A stretch of 45,535 nucleotides of DNA. Origin: Bacillus sp. MUM 116. Its GTDB lineage: Bacteria > Bacillota > Bacilli > Bacillales > Cytobacillaceae. Positions 24,932-33,805 of this stretch are shown here, one piece after another; within the stretch, counting starts at the first letter, position 1, and each line of letters opens with the position of its first letter. Position numbers and translations under genes: made by a program. The notes under the pieces are model-generated. The model had not been told where the DNA came from. It did no database searches and saw only the letters and a list, made by a program, of their open reading frames with translations. The stretch is from assembly GCF_001866655.1 (NCBI RefSeq), contig NZ_MLYR01000001.1, positions 1 to 45,535 of the forward strand, given 5' to 3'.

Positions 24932-24947
24932 AAAAGAGTAATTCTGT

Positions 24948-24983
24948 AAAAATCGGGTGGTGACTAGGCACCACCCGATTTTT
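24948..24983. repeat. REP-like hairpin, copy A
   Basis: Perfect 15-bp arms AAAAATCGGGTGGTG and CACCACCCGATTTTT around ACTAGG, followed by GTCGA. Shares its core with copies at 27133, 38075 and 39789. It can also act as a terminator of the upstream hydrolase gene. Confidence 0.75.
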
Positions 24984-25087
24984 GTCGAATACATCCCATC
25001 CCCCAAAAAATACCTAATAGGTTTTAATCCCTTGTATGATAGAATTTAGAAAAAAGGTCGATAAGGAAAGCAGAGGGGGTCACGGGG

Positions 25088-26362
25088 ATGGGAAAAGAAA
25101 AAATTTTGTCGATTTTAAAGAGAGAATTAGTGGTTGCTCTTGGCTGTACAGAGCCAGTTGCGATTGCTTTGGCTGCGGCAACAGCAAGAAGCCATACGAG
25201 CGGACAAATTGAAAAGATTCATGTGAATGCGAGCGGAAATATTATTAAGAATGCGAAATCGGTCGGAATTCCAGGTATGTCGGGTAAAGGTCTTGATTTT
25301 GCCGCGGCACTTGGTGCAGCAGCAGGAGATCCTGATAAGAAACTGGAAGTTCTCGATGGACTTACGGCAGAAGATGAGCGCTCTGCATTAAAACTGATTG
25401 AAGCCGGGAGAGTGACTACCGGTCAGGCGGTTACACCAAAAAGACTTTATATCGAGGTAACGTTACAAACAAACCAGCAGACTGCAAAAGTCGTTATTTC
25501 CGATAACCACAGTAATATCACCCTTATCGAGGTGGATGGAAAAGCGGTATTCCTTGGCGGGTGTGAAAATATCGGTATTCAAACGGTTGAAGAGGAATTA
25601 GAAGAACTCACCATTGATGAAATCTATGATTGGCTTCTAACTGCAGACCTTCATGACTTAGGTCTTGTAAAAAAGAGTATTGAATTAAATAGGCAAATTG
25701 GGATTGAAGGACTTACAGGAGAGTACGGACTGAATGTTGGAAGAACCATTAAGGAAAATGTGAAAAAAGGATATCTCTCTGATGATTTGGCTACTGCCGC
25801 GATGTCACTAGCCGCTGCTGGTTCTGATGCCAGGATGGCAGGCTCCATTCTTCCTGTGATGGCCAATACGGGAAGTGGCAATCAAGGGATTGCCGTCACC
25901 CTTCCAGTAGTTGCTGTTGCAGAAAAATTGAAGGTATCAGAGGAAAAAATGATTCGCGCCGTTGCCCTTAGCCATCTTATTACGATTCATATTAAATCAA
26001 AGTTTGGCCGTCTGTCCGCCTTATGCGGTGTCACCGCCGCCGGAATGGGAGCAAGTGCCGCGATTGTCTACCTGCTTGATGGCGGTCTTCCACAGATTAA
26101 AGCAGCGGTTCAAAACACGATTGGAAATGTCTCGGGAATGATCTGTGACGGGGCAAAAGCAGGCTGTGCGATGAAAGTCTCAACCTGTTCCAATGTTGCC
26201 GTTCAATCCGCCCTGCTCGCTTTAAACAACCGAGCAATCCAATCAACTGACGGCTTCATTCACGATGACGTAGAAAAAAGTATTGAAAGCTTCTGCAAAC
26301 TCGGAAACGAAGGAACCCGGCAAACGGATCAACTCATCTTACAATTAATGCTTGAAAAATAA
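25088..26362 (+). CDS. L-cysteine desulfidase family protein (CyuA/UPF0597)
   Basis: 424 residues. VALGCTEPVAIALAAATAR at the N-terminus and the C-terminal GMICDGAKAGCAMKVSTCSN, with NTIGNVSG before it, are the conserved blocks of the CyuA/YhaM family; the cysteines in these blocks (Cys in GCTEP and three in the C-terminal block) are candidates for an oxygen-labile Fe-S cluster. The family breaks L-cysteine to pyruvate, ammonia and hydrogen sulfide, or acts as L-serine deaminase. AGAGGGGGTCACGGGG precedes the ATG. Single gene with its own terminator. Confidence 0.9.
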   Translation: MGKEKILSILKRELVVALGCTEPVAIALAAATARSHTSGQIEKIHVNASGNIIKNAKSVGIPGMSGKGLDFAAALGAAAGDPDKKLEVLDGLTAEDERSALKLIEAGRVTTGQAVTPKRLYIEVTLQTNQQTAKVVISDNHSNITLIEVDGKAVFLGGCENIGIQTVEEELEELTIDEIYDWLLTADLHDLGLVKKSIELNRQIGIEGLTGEYGLNVGRTIKENVKKGYLSDDLATAAMSLAAAGSDARMAGSILPVMANTGSGNQGIAVTLPVVAVAEKLKVSEEKMIRAVALSHLITIHIKSKFGRLSALCGVTAAGMGASAAIVYLLDGGLPQIKAAVQNTIGNVSGMICDGAKAGCAMKVSTCSNVAVQSALLALNNRAIQSTDGFIHDDVEKSIESFCKLGNEGTRQTDQLILQLMLEK

Positions 26363-26393
26363 ATCAATACGAAAAAGCCGGCTTCCAGGTCAT

Positions 26394-26439
26394 AAAAACA
26401 CCTTTTCTCGCCCATTTTAGGTTAGGACTAGGTGTTTTT
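26394..26439 (+). terminator. Terminator of the cysteine desulfidase gene
   Basis: Ten-bp stem AAAAACACCT / AGGTGTTTTT with a 26-base loop and T-rich tail. Confidence 0.65.
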
Positions 26440-26534
26440 ATTTTTATACAGGCTCAAAAGTTCATACTTCTTAATATTGTGAATATATATAAATATGGTT
26501 TAAAACATTCTCACCGGAAAGGGGCATCTGAACT

Positions 26535-26645
26535 ATGGATATTTGCATTTCGTGTGGAATGGAATTATCAATTTTGGAAAGGACTCGTGCTGAGTGCTGG
26601 GATTGCAGGGATACGACAACGGAGGCTTATACCGAAGAGGAGTAA
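26535..26645 (+). CDS. 36-aa double-CxxC micro-zinc-finger protein
   Basis: ATG to TAA encodes MDICISCGMEL, a 13-residue spacer and CWDCRDTTTEA to an acidic end. Cysteines at 4, 7, 21 and 24 form two CxxC knuckles, a minimal zinc ribbon. GGAAAGGGGCATCTGAACT precedes the start and a terminator follows 32 bases after the stop. Too small for most gene finders but with clear gene punctuation. Not recognised by family. Confidence 0.65.
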   Translation: MDICISCGMELSILERTRAECWDCRDTTTEAYTEEE

Positions 26646-26677
26646 TGTTTGTCGTTATAGATGAGAAATACTAGAGA

Positions 26678-26705
26678 AAGCTGTCCTTATCTTGGGCGGC
26701 TTTTT
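26678..26705 (+). terminator. Terminator of the 36-aa gene
   Basis: AAGCTGTCC pairs with GGGCGGCTT using two G-U pairs, then a T run. Confidence 0.65.
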
Positions 26706-26844
26706 CATATTGAACGGATAAATGTATTTTTATGATTATTAAGGTGAAAATATTGAAACCAAATTGGGCTTTTTTCGTATAACATATTGGCATCATACAA
26801 GGAATAGAATGTTTAAAAATTTTTCATAGATTGGAGAATTAAAA

Positions 26845-27126
26845 TTGGGCTCTACTATTTTTCTTATTGGGCAATATGTTTTTGAAGCATACCATTGGCT
26901 GATCTTAATATCCATATTTGGTTCCTGGTTTCCTGCATTTCACTCATCAAAAATTGGTATGTGGATTCACAAACTGGTCGAACCATATTTAAGCTTTTTT
27001 AGAAGGTTTATCCCTCCGCTAGGTCCAATCGATTTTTCACCAATTATTGCATTATTTGCTTTTCGATATTTAAGTGGATTTGCTTTGGAAGGCCTTCGAC
27101 ATTCTTTGAATTTCATGGGTGTATAA
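26845..27126 (+). CDS. YggT family membrane protein
   Basis: 93 residues with two membrane segments and the YggT signature: WIHKLVEPYLSFFRRFIPPL and GPIDFSPIIALFAFRYL. Family members help osmotic tolerance or cell-division-related membrane processes, though function is poorly defined. The start codon is TTG with TTGGAGAATTAAAA upstream. Isolated copy, not in the usual ylmG-ylmH division cluster. Confidence 0.85.
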   Translation: MGSTIFLIGQYVFEAYHWLILISIFGSWFPAFHSSKIGMWIHKLVEPYLSFFRRFIPPLGPIDFSPIIALFAFRYLSGFALEGLRHSLNFMGV

Positions 27127-27132
27127 GAATGC

Positions 27133-27167
27133 AAAAATCGGGTGGTGCCAGGCACCGCCCGATTTTT
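27133..27167. repeat. REP-like hairpin, copy B
   Basis: Arms AAAAATCGGGTGGTG and CACCGCCCGATTTTT around CCAGG, followed by GACGA; one pair differs from copy A. Sits six bases after the yggT-like stop and may terminate it. Confidence 0.75.
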
Positions 27168-27203
27168 GACGAAATTATTTTATTGGCAATTTGCCCGTAG
27201 TTT

Positions 27204-28019
27204 TTATTTATATTCCCTTTGTATAATCATAATATTTTCCTCATGGCAGTTTTTTGTGAAATTCGAAGGAAAGGCCATTTCTTTCTCCAATGTATCCATT
27301 GCCTCTAAGTCCTCATTTTTCACAGCCTTAATTAATCTCTCAAGATAATCTTCTGCCAGGTGAATTCTTCGCTTGATTTCCTCTTGACTTGCCGTTGCTT
27401 GTCCGTGGCCGGGAACCAGAACAGAAACCTGATGCCACGCGATGATTCGCTCCGCCTTTCGAAGTGTTTCTTCATATGCTTTTACGCTGTCATAGATAAA
27501 TGGCAGCTCAAAATCGGATAAATAATCACCGGCAATCCAAATGCCCAATGGCTCGATGACCGTGAATAACCCGTCATGAGTATGCCCCGGCGAGAGATAG
27601 AATGTAATCGTGGTATCCCCAATCACTAGCTGCTGCCCGTCTTCTTTGATGACAATGTCGACTTCCGGAAAAACAATCGGATATGGAGCTTGAATGTAAT
27701 TTTCATTGTAAAATTGCTGAATCAATTCTACTTTTTGCTCTTTGTTAGGGTGCTCCTGCAGTCCTTTGCTTCCAATTACCTTTGCACCTGGGAAAGCCTT
27801 GTACCCCATTACATGGTCGAAATCACCATGTGTAAACAACAGGTACAGTTCCTTTTCTCCTTTAATTTGTGCTACATGACGCTTGATCTCCTCTATTTCA
27901 TGCGGAAGCCAGTTTGGGTCTACTAAAAGAACAAAATCTTTTGCATCCACTACTGTACAGGTTGTTTGAAATAATGCACTTTGAAACACAGTTATGCATT
28001 CATTTTGAAATTGGATCAT
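27204..28019 (-). CDS. MBL-fold metallo-hydrolase
   Basis: 271 residues. The zinc-binding set is complete: THGDFDHVMG, then SPGHTHDGLF, AGDYLSD and a final VPGHGQ. Overall glyoxalase-II-like arrangement with an extra C-terminal helix. Substrate unknown. It follows a zinc-independent quinone reductase gene by 15 bases, so the two form an operon. AGAAGGAGAAGGC precedes the ATG. Confidence 0.88.
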   Translation of the reverse strand: MIQFQNECITVFQSALFQTTCTVVDAKDFVLLVDPNWLPHEIEEIKRHVAQIKGEKELYLLFTHGDFDHVMGYKAFPGAKVIGSKGLQEHPNKEQKVELIQQFYNENYIQAPYPIVFPEVDIVIKEDGQQLVIGDTTITFYLSPGHTHDGLFTVIEPLGIWIAGDYLSDFELPFIYDSVKAYEETLRKAERIIAWHQVSVLVPGHGQATASQEEIKRRIHLAEDYLERLIKAVKNEDLEAMDTLEKEMAFPSNFTKNCHEENIMIIQREYK

Positions 28020-28034
28020 GCCTTCTCCTTCTTC

Positions 28035-29000
28035 CTAAGGGATTAATAATATTTTCCCCGTGCTCTTGCGGCTTTCTAAGTACTTATGTGCTTCTTGTCC
28101 ATCCCTTAATGCAAACAGAGCCGGATCAGTTACCTTAACTTTCCCCTCTTCCATCCACCGGAATAGCTCGCCTGAACGTGTTATCCGTTCTTCACGGGAT
28201 GTAAGTACATTCCATAAATCCCCGCCGGTTAACGTTTTGGACGTATCCATGAGCATTCTCGGATCAACTGGAGCAGGGTCTCCCCCTGCCATGCCGTAAA
28301 AAACGACCGTACCCCCTATACGAGTTGCTGTAAAGCTGTCTTGAAGCGTAGAGCCTACCGATTCATAGACCACATTCACACCTTTACCATTTGTTTCTTC
28401 AAGTACATGCCTCTTCCAATCATCCTTGTACAAGAAAACCTTTGTAGCACCAGCTTCTTTCGCTGCCGCTGCTTTTTCGTCTGATGAAGTAAGTCCAATT
28501 ACCTTGCCGCCGAGCAGTTTTACAATTTGGACAAGGAGCTGTCCAACACCGCCAGCCGCTGCATGAACAAGAACAACATCATTCTTTTTTACCGCATAGC
28601 TGTCATGCGTTAGATAATGCGCAGTCAAGCCTTGCAGTAATACGGATGCAGCCTCAGTAAATGAGATTGTTTCCGGCAATATAATCGCCTTTTCAATTGG
28701 AACAGCTGCGAGCTCTGCATTCGCATATGGGACATCAGCAAACGCAATACGGTCACCTATCCTGATACCTCGGACATTGGCTCCCATTTCTTCGACAATT
28801 CCAGCCCCTTCATAGCCTAAAATATAGGGAGGCTCGCCTGCGAGATGATAATTTCCTTTTCTTCTATAGATATCCGCATAGTTTAATCCAATCGCTTGCA
28901 TTCGAACCAAAATTTCATCTGGACCGATAACGGGAGCAGCAACTTCCCCATACTCGAGGACTTCAGGTCCTCCAAATTTTCTAAACATAAGTGCTTTCAA
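28035..29000 (-). CDS. NADPH:quinone oxidoreductase (MDR superfamily)
   Basis: 321 residues starting at a TTG with GAGGTTTTTCAC before it. GroES-like domain 1-120 (ILVRMQAIGLNYADIYRRKG) and a Rossmann domain with the NADPH motif HAAAGGVGQLLVQ. No structural or catalytic zinc cysteines, so it belongs to the zeta-crystallin/QOR branch, reducing quinones or enones with NADPH. First gene in an operon with the MBL hydrolase. Confidence 0.92.
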   Translation of the reverse strand: MKALMFRKFGGPEVLEYGEVAAPVIGPDEILVRMQAIGLNYADIYRRKGNYHLAGEPPYILGYEGAGIVEEMGANVRGIRIGDRIAFADVPYANAELAAVPIEKAIILPETISFTEAASVLLQGLTAHYLTHDSYAVKKNDVVLVHAAAGGVGQLLVQIVKLLGGKVIGLTSSDEKAAAAKEAGATKVFLYKDDWKRHVLEETNGKGVNVVYESVGSTLQDSFTATRIGGTVVFYGMAGGDPAPVDPRMLMDTSKTLTGGDLWNVLTSREERITRSGELFRWMEEGKVKVTDPALFALRDGQEAHKYLESRKSTGKILLIP

Positions 29001-29174
29001 GTGAAAAACCTCATTCTAAATAAATTTTATGATACCACTTAATTTAATAAAATTGATTCGACAAAAGCAACCAAATAAAGTGGTCATGATTCCAATTCCT
29101 TCACTTCACGCATAAGACCAGCTTCCAATAAATATGATAACAATAATCGATCCTAAATAAAGGAGTGATAACAA

Positions 29175-29369
29175 ATGGCTGTCTTTAATAAAATCGCGTT
29201 ATTTTTTGTTGTTTTATATTCTGTCATCATCATTTTAAACACGTATTTAGGAGAAACTGAACGGATTCAATCGAATGTCATTTACTTCCTTATGAACGGA
29301 TTTGCTTATATTGTAACAGCACTGGAAGTTGAAAAAGAAAAACAGATTTTAGAGGATGTTGAAGTTTAA
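29175..29369 (+). CDS. Small membrane protein, 64 aa
   Basis: Two likely membrane helices (about residues 5-23 and 35-51) and a short acidic C-terminus (EVEKEKQILEDVEV). No known family. TAAAGGAGTGATAACAA before the ATG is an excellent ribosome-binding site and a terminator follows, so the gene is well bounded. Function unknown. Confidence 0.75.
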   Translation: MAVFNKIALFFVVLYSVIIILNTYLGETERIQSNVIYFLMNGFAYIVTALEVEKEKQILEDVEV

Positions 29370-29386
29370 ATTATATCATCCATAGT

Positions 29387-29418
29387 AAAAGACACCTTCA
29401 AGAAGAAAGGTGTCCTTT
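29387..29418 (+). terminator. Terminator of the 64-aa gene
   Basis: AAAAGACACCTT / AAGGTGTCCTTT stem around CAAGAAGA. Confidence 0.7.
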
Positions 29419-29523
29419 ACTATTACATTCGACTGTCCCAAAAACACTGTCCACCTGAGACATACAAAATAATAATTTTGTCCACGTGCAGTGCCTGTCA
29501 CTTTTAAAATGACACTTTTTGTT

Positions 29524-30804
29524 TTAGAATCCTGTGAATCCGATTGATGGGGCTGTTGGTTCTTCCCATGATTTTTTTTGTTGTTTTTGTTGTGCGTTTT
29601 TTAGGTCTGCACATATCCGCGTTACATCCACAGTTTGGTCGTAATGCCATTCAAGCGCAATTGATGTATACAATTCATTCAGTTGAGCATAAGAAAACTC
29701 TTTTGTTGCTTCTACAACTTGTTGAATCTCTACCTCATCAAGAATTTGATCAATTTTTTTATTGATTAGATACTTATACCGGAGCTCCTTATTCGGCACC
29801 TTTATCTCGTATGCCCTGTCAAACCGACCTGAACGATTCATTAAGGCTGGGTCAATTTTTTCAGGATAATTCGTTGTACCGATCAAGAAAATCCCTTCCC
29901 TTGAGGTGGCACCATCCAAAACATTTAAAAAGACAGACCGGACATTGGATGGCATGGAGTCAATATCTTCAATCACCAATACCATTGGTGTCAGTTTTAA
30001 CACAGATGTAAATACTTCTTTAATGGTATAACTTGAAGTGAATTCGGTAATCTGCCAATAGGCAACCGGCGCATGAATACTACTGGCAATTGATTTTACA
30101 AGCGTTGTCTTCCCGTTTCCGGGTTTACCATATAAGAGAATCCCTCTTTTATATGGAATATCATATGTTTTAAAAAAGGATCCGCTTTCCGAGAAAAATT
30201 GATCAATGGAGCGATAAATCTCCTTTTTTAACGATTCCTCTAAAAAAACATCCTCTCTGCTAACCATGCTAGTGATGCTTTCAATTTCTGTTTCTACCCC
30301 ATCATCCGTATCCGTAAAAACAGTAACATAGTTTTTAATGTATTCTCTTTTTCTTTTAAGAACATATTGAAGAAAGGATACAAGACTGGCATCATTTTGG
30401 GCAAAAATAAAATCACGGTCTCTTTCCCCATCACTTTGAAAAATAACTACCCTCGACAACGCGACACCGTAAGCAGGATAGTAATATAGGCCATTGGTAA
30501 TACGCGGTTTGATGATCAGTTCCATTGCCTTATCCGTATGGATGGATGAAATCGTTTTGGTTTCCCCTTCTTTATAAATGTAACTGATTAATTGTACCTC
30601 TTGAGATTTTTCTTTTAAGTCTTCCTCAAGGATATCCCAAATCTCGTTCGATGTATCTTCATCGGAATACAGTTGAAAATCAATGTCCAATTCATCAAAA
30701 AGTTTCTTTTGGATGGAAGAGATCATCTTGCCATAGTCATAATAATACGGCAGGTTTTTTCGTTCTATTTCATCTATTTCAAAAAGAAAGTTTTTATTTT
30801 TCAT
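29524..30804 (-). CDS. BCS1/FtsH-like AAA ATPase
   Basis: 426 residues. An N-terminal region of about 195 residues without known motifs precedes one AAA module: Walker A GKPGNGKTTL near 225, Walker B LVIEDID, sensor 1 GTTN and arginine finger NRSGRFDR, then an alpha-helical lid. The N-terminus could be a substrate-recognition part. No membrane segment. Such soluble AAA proteins remodel or unfold protein partners; the partner is not evident from the neighbours, and there is no operon. Confidence 0.88.
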   Translation of the reverse strand: MKNKNFLFEIDEIERKNLPYYYDYGKMISSIQKKLFDELDIDFQLYSDEDTSNEIWDILEEDLKEKSQEVQLISYIYKEGETKTISSIHTDKAMELIIKPRITNGLYYYPAYGVALSRVVIFQSDGERDRDFIFAQNDASLVSFLQYVLKRKREYIKNYVTVFTDTDDGVETEIESITSMVSREDVFLEESLKKEIYRSIDQFFSESGSFFKTYDIPYKRGILLYGKPGNGKTTLVKSIASSIHAPVAYWQITEFTSSYTIKEVFTSVLKLTPMVLVIEDIDSMPSNVRSVFLNVLDGATSREGIFLIGTTNYPEKIDPALMNRSGRFDRAYEIKVPNKELRYKYLINKKIDQILDEVEIQQVVEATKEFSYAQLNELYTSIALEWHYDQTVDVTRICADLKNAQQKQQKKSWEEPTAPSIGFTGF

Positions 30805-30928
30805 ATAGTTCCCCTTTTCAAGTCTTTCAACTTATATTCTATCAGCTTTCCTTCGTTTCCTTTTAATTTTATTGCATCCCATCAATTGGTAAGTACCCCC
30901 ATTTGATTCATATTAAATAAAAAATAAT

Positions 30929-30962
30929 AAAGAGCGGTCCGAATTCTTTTGGACCGCTCTTT
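30929..30962. terminator. Terminator of the amine oxidase gene
   Basis: Perfect 12-bp stem AAAGAGCGGTCC / GGACCGCTCTTT; on the minus strand a T-rich run follows. Confidence 0.85.
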
Positions 30963-30965
30963 ATA

Positions 30966-32516
30966 TTAGTCTTTTAAATCATTGATTACTTCTTTCGCAG
31001 CCCTTTCCCCCGTTTCAACGGCGCCATTTAAAAAACCCTGGTGTTGAATGGAGGTATGTTCTCCGGCAAAGTAAATATTGCCTTCCCGTTCCCCTTCAAT
31101 CCCGGCAAATTTCGTATACTGGCCAACCTTCCAAAACGAATAGGATCCTTTGGACCATTGATTACTCAGCCAATGGTCAAGAGTGGATAAACTATTCCAA
31201 TTCATCACACTTCCGGGTAAAACAAGTTCAAGCTGGTCCAAGAATTTTTTTGTAAGCTCCCTAATTCGATCATCCGTTGATCCAACATGCTTAGCTGCGT
31301 TCTCCCCTCCTGTATAGTTTACAAGAATCCCGGCATCACCAAGCTGCGCACGCGTTGACTCGAATGTCTGCTGATAGCCCATATTGGCCAATGTTTCGCC
31401 GTTATTTCCAAGCTCACACCAGTACCGTTTGGCAAATTGGGCATGCAGCTTCGTGTTAACTCCCATCCCCAGTTCTTGAATCGCTATTTTTTTCAAGGGT
31501 TGAAATCTTGCATTCTTAAAATCTATATTCCTCAATATGTTAAAAGGAATACAAAGAATCACCTTATCCGCAAGAACCTCCCATTCATTTTCCTTATTTT
31601 TAAAAACAAGCCTTACCATCTCATTTTGTTCAATTTTTATCAGTTCGGAATTAAATCTAATTTGTCCATTTAGATTTTTAGCTAATAGCATGGGGAGCTG
31701 ATCATTCCCGCCTCTGATATGATACCGTTCATCCGATTCTCCATACATGAAATACGAATGAGCAAATCCCAATAGATAAAGTAGATTTAATGCGCTTTGT
31801 AAATGAGCATCCGCCCCATATTCAATCGTATAAGCAATAGTCAATAATTGACCGAACCTTGAGCCGGTTCCACCGGGTACGGTTTCGTTAATATAATCGA
31901 CAATGGACATATGATCAAGCTCGTACCCTCGCGTGGTATAATGATTATATCGAGTTGTCTCTCCTGCTTCTTTAAGGTCCTTTTGAAGTTTTGGATAAAT
32001 TTCCATGAAATCATTTGCTGCTTCTTTATAGGTATATGGTTGTCCATCAAAAAAGTAAACGGGTTCCGTCCCTTTTGTTTCGGCTTCATATAAATCATCG
32101 ATCTCTAATCCCAGTTCTTTCGCAAGCTCTTGAATCTCCTGGTGATTTGTATCAATTAGCTCTCCGCCTTGCTCTACGATTTGACCATCTTTGAAATAGC
32201 CTCTCCTTGTCCGGCAGCGGCCGCCAACTCGGTCCGTTGCCTCATAAATCATAGTTGATATCCCTGCCTGCTTTAGGCGGTAGGCACAAGTAAGCCCAGC
32301 CAACCCTGCTCCAATAATCACGATCCTTGGAGTACCATGATTTCCCTTACATTCATTCGAAGGCTGATCTTTTTCGCTATTTGAATGAATTTGAACACTT
32401 TTTGGGATCGTTGTTTCCTGCACAATAGCTTGTCCGTCATGAATCCGTTTTTCCATTTCAGCGTGAACCATCATATAGGCCTTCTTCATAAGTTTTGCCA
32501 GCGGTGTACGTGCCAA
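30966..32516 (-). CDS. Flavin monoamine oxidase family protein
   Basis: 516 residues. After about 70 residues of leader, the FAD dinucleotide fold is clear in IVIIGAGLAGLTCAYRLKQA, followed by GGRCRTRRGYF. The C-terminal IYFAGEHTSIQHQGFLNGAV block is the conserved FAD/substrate region of amine oxidases. It should oxidise primary amines or L-amino acids, yielding hydrogen peroxide. TTG start with AAAGGAGTTGGG upstream. No twin-arginine signal is visible, so a cytoplasmic location is likely. Confidence 0.92.
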   Translation of the reverse strand: MARTPLAKLMKKAYMMVHAEMEKRIHDGQAIVQETTIPKSVQIHSNSEKDQPSNECKGNHGTPRIVIIGAGLAGLTCAYRLKQAGISTMIYEATDRVGGRCRTRRGYFKDGQIVEQGGELIDTNHQEIQELAKELGLEIDDLYEAETKGTEPVYFFDGQPYTYKEAANDFMEIYPKLQKDLKEAGETTRYNHYTTRGYELDHMSIVDYINETVPGGTGSRFGQLLTIAYTIEYGADAHLQSALNLLYLLGFAHSYFMYGESDERYHIRGGNDQLPMLLAKNLNGQIRFNSELIKIEQNEMVRLVFKNKENEWEVLADKVILCIPFNILRNIDFKNARFQPLKKIAIQELGMGVNTKLHAQFAKRYWCELGNNGETLANMGYQQTFESTRAQLGDAGILVNYTGGENAAKHVGSTDDRIRELTKKFLDQLELVLPGSVMNWNSLSTLDHWLSNQWSKGSYSFWKVGQYTKFAGIEGEREGNIYFAGEHTSIQHQGFLNGAVETGERAAKEVINDLKD

Positions 32517-32657
32517 AGAAAACCCAACTCCTTTTAAACTTTACTACGATAATATCTTTTTACAAAATATGTAAGGGTGGTGGATTTGCTGTAGGCAAGC
32601 AGGTGGAAAAATTAAAATTTGGTTAAAAGTGGGTAATTTATTTCCTTTGACTTAACG

Positions 32658-32703
32658 AAAAAAGAGTGGAAATCCTCCATTTGGGGGATTTCCACTCTTT
32701 TTT
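32658..32703. terminator. Strong bidirectional terminator
   Basis: Arms AAAAAAGAGTGGAAATCC and GGATTTCCACTCTTTTTT, both ends with A/T runs; just past the msrAB stop. Confidence 0.85.
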
Positions 32704-32726
32704 GCTGGTTATAAAACGTTTAAGGT

Positions 32727-33680
32727 TTACTCAAATAACTTTACAAATTGCCCGTATCCCTCTTCCTCCAGGTTGTTTTTAGGAACAAACCTTAGGGCAG
32801 CAGAATTAATGCAATATCGTGCCCGATCTGGTCCCGGTCCATCATCAAAAACATGACCAAGATGAGAATCAGAAGTTTTACTACGAACCTCAATTCTTCT
32901 TAAACCGTGAGAGGTATCAAACTTTTCCTCCAGTTCATTCCTGCGTAATGGCTTCGTAAAGCTCGGCCAGCCGCAGCCTGCATCATATTTGTCAGTGGAG
33001 CTAAACAACGGTTCACCAGAAATAATATCTACATAAATTCCTTCTTCATCATGATTCCAAAATTCATTTTGGAACGGCGGCTCGGTTGCATTATTCCTTG
33101 TTACATCATATTGAAGCGGCGTTAGTTCCTTCCGCAGCTCCTCATCACTTTTACGGACCTTCCAGTTTTCACGGATGAAACGCACCCTCCCGGAGCCTTC
33201 CCGATAAAGATTATAGTGAAATGGGAAATTTTTATAATAATATTGATGCTTTTCCTCCGCCCTGTAAAAAGGCCCTGCCGGAAGGATTTCTGTTACAATC
33301 GGATTTTGAAAACGGCCGCTGGCAGCAAGCTCAGCTTTTGAAGCTTCTGCAAGTTCCCTTTGCTTTTCGTTATGATAAAAAATAGCCGTCCGATAGGAGG
33401 ATCCCCGATCATTGAATTGCCCTTTTGCATCAGTCGGGTCGATTTGCTGCCAAAACAGCTCGAGCAGTTTTTCATAAGAAAAGACTGCAGGATCAAACGT
33501 AATTTGAACCGCCTCATAATGCCCTGTTGTATTCGAACAGACTTCTTGGTAGGTGGGATTCTCTGTATGTCCTCCCGTGTACCCCGAAACCACTTCCTTA
33601 ATCCCCGGCTGCTCATCAAACGGCGAAACCATACACCAAAAACACCCGCCCGCAAACGTAGCCAACTCAAATTGATTCAT
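32727..33680 (-). CDS. msrAB: Methionine sulfoxide reductase A-B fusion
   Basis: 317 residues from the ATG at 33680; other in-frame GTG/ATG codons up to 33704 are poorly spaced from AAAGGAG, so the start is slightly uncertain. MsrA domain about 3-160 with the catalytic GCFWC; MsrB domain about 170-310 with [21 protein letters not shown] and the catalytic Cys in [11 protein letters not shown]. It repairs both S- and R-epimers of methionine sulfoxide. The MsrB zinc CxxC pairs seen in other bacteria are not obvious here. Single gene. Confidence 0.95.
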   Translation of the reverse strand: MNQFELATFAGGCFWCMVSPFDEQPGIKEVVSGYTGGHTENPTYQEVCSNTTGHYEAVQITFDPAVFSYEKLLELFWQQIDPTDAKGQFNDRGSSYRTAIFYHNEKQRELAEASKAELAASGRFQNPIVTEILPAGPFYRAEEKHQYYYKNFPFHYNLYREGSGRVRFIRENWKVRKSDEELRKELTPLQYDVTRNNATEPPFQNEFWNHDEEGIYVDIISGEPLFSSTDKYDAGCGWPSFTKPLRRNELEEKFDTSHGLRRIEVRSKTSDSHLGHVFDDGPGPDRARYCINSAALRFVPKNNLEEEGYGQFVKLFE

Positions 33681-33760
33681 CAATTCCATCACTCCTTTAT
33701 CCACTTCATTTATGTGACCTTATTTTATACCAAGTTTACTATTACATCTAAAATTGCGAC

Positions 33761-33785
33761 AAAAAACAGGATTGCAGTACAATCC
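33761..33785 (-). terminator. Terminator of the flavin/two-component operon
   Basis: Minus strand GGATTG-TACTG-CAATCC then TGTTTTTT, just downstream of the histidine kinase gene. Confidence 0.75.
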
Positions 33786-33805
33786 TTATTACTTTAGCAA
33801 TAATA

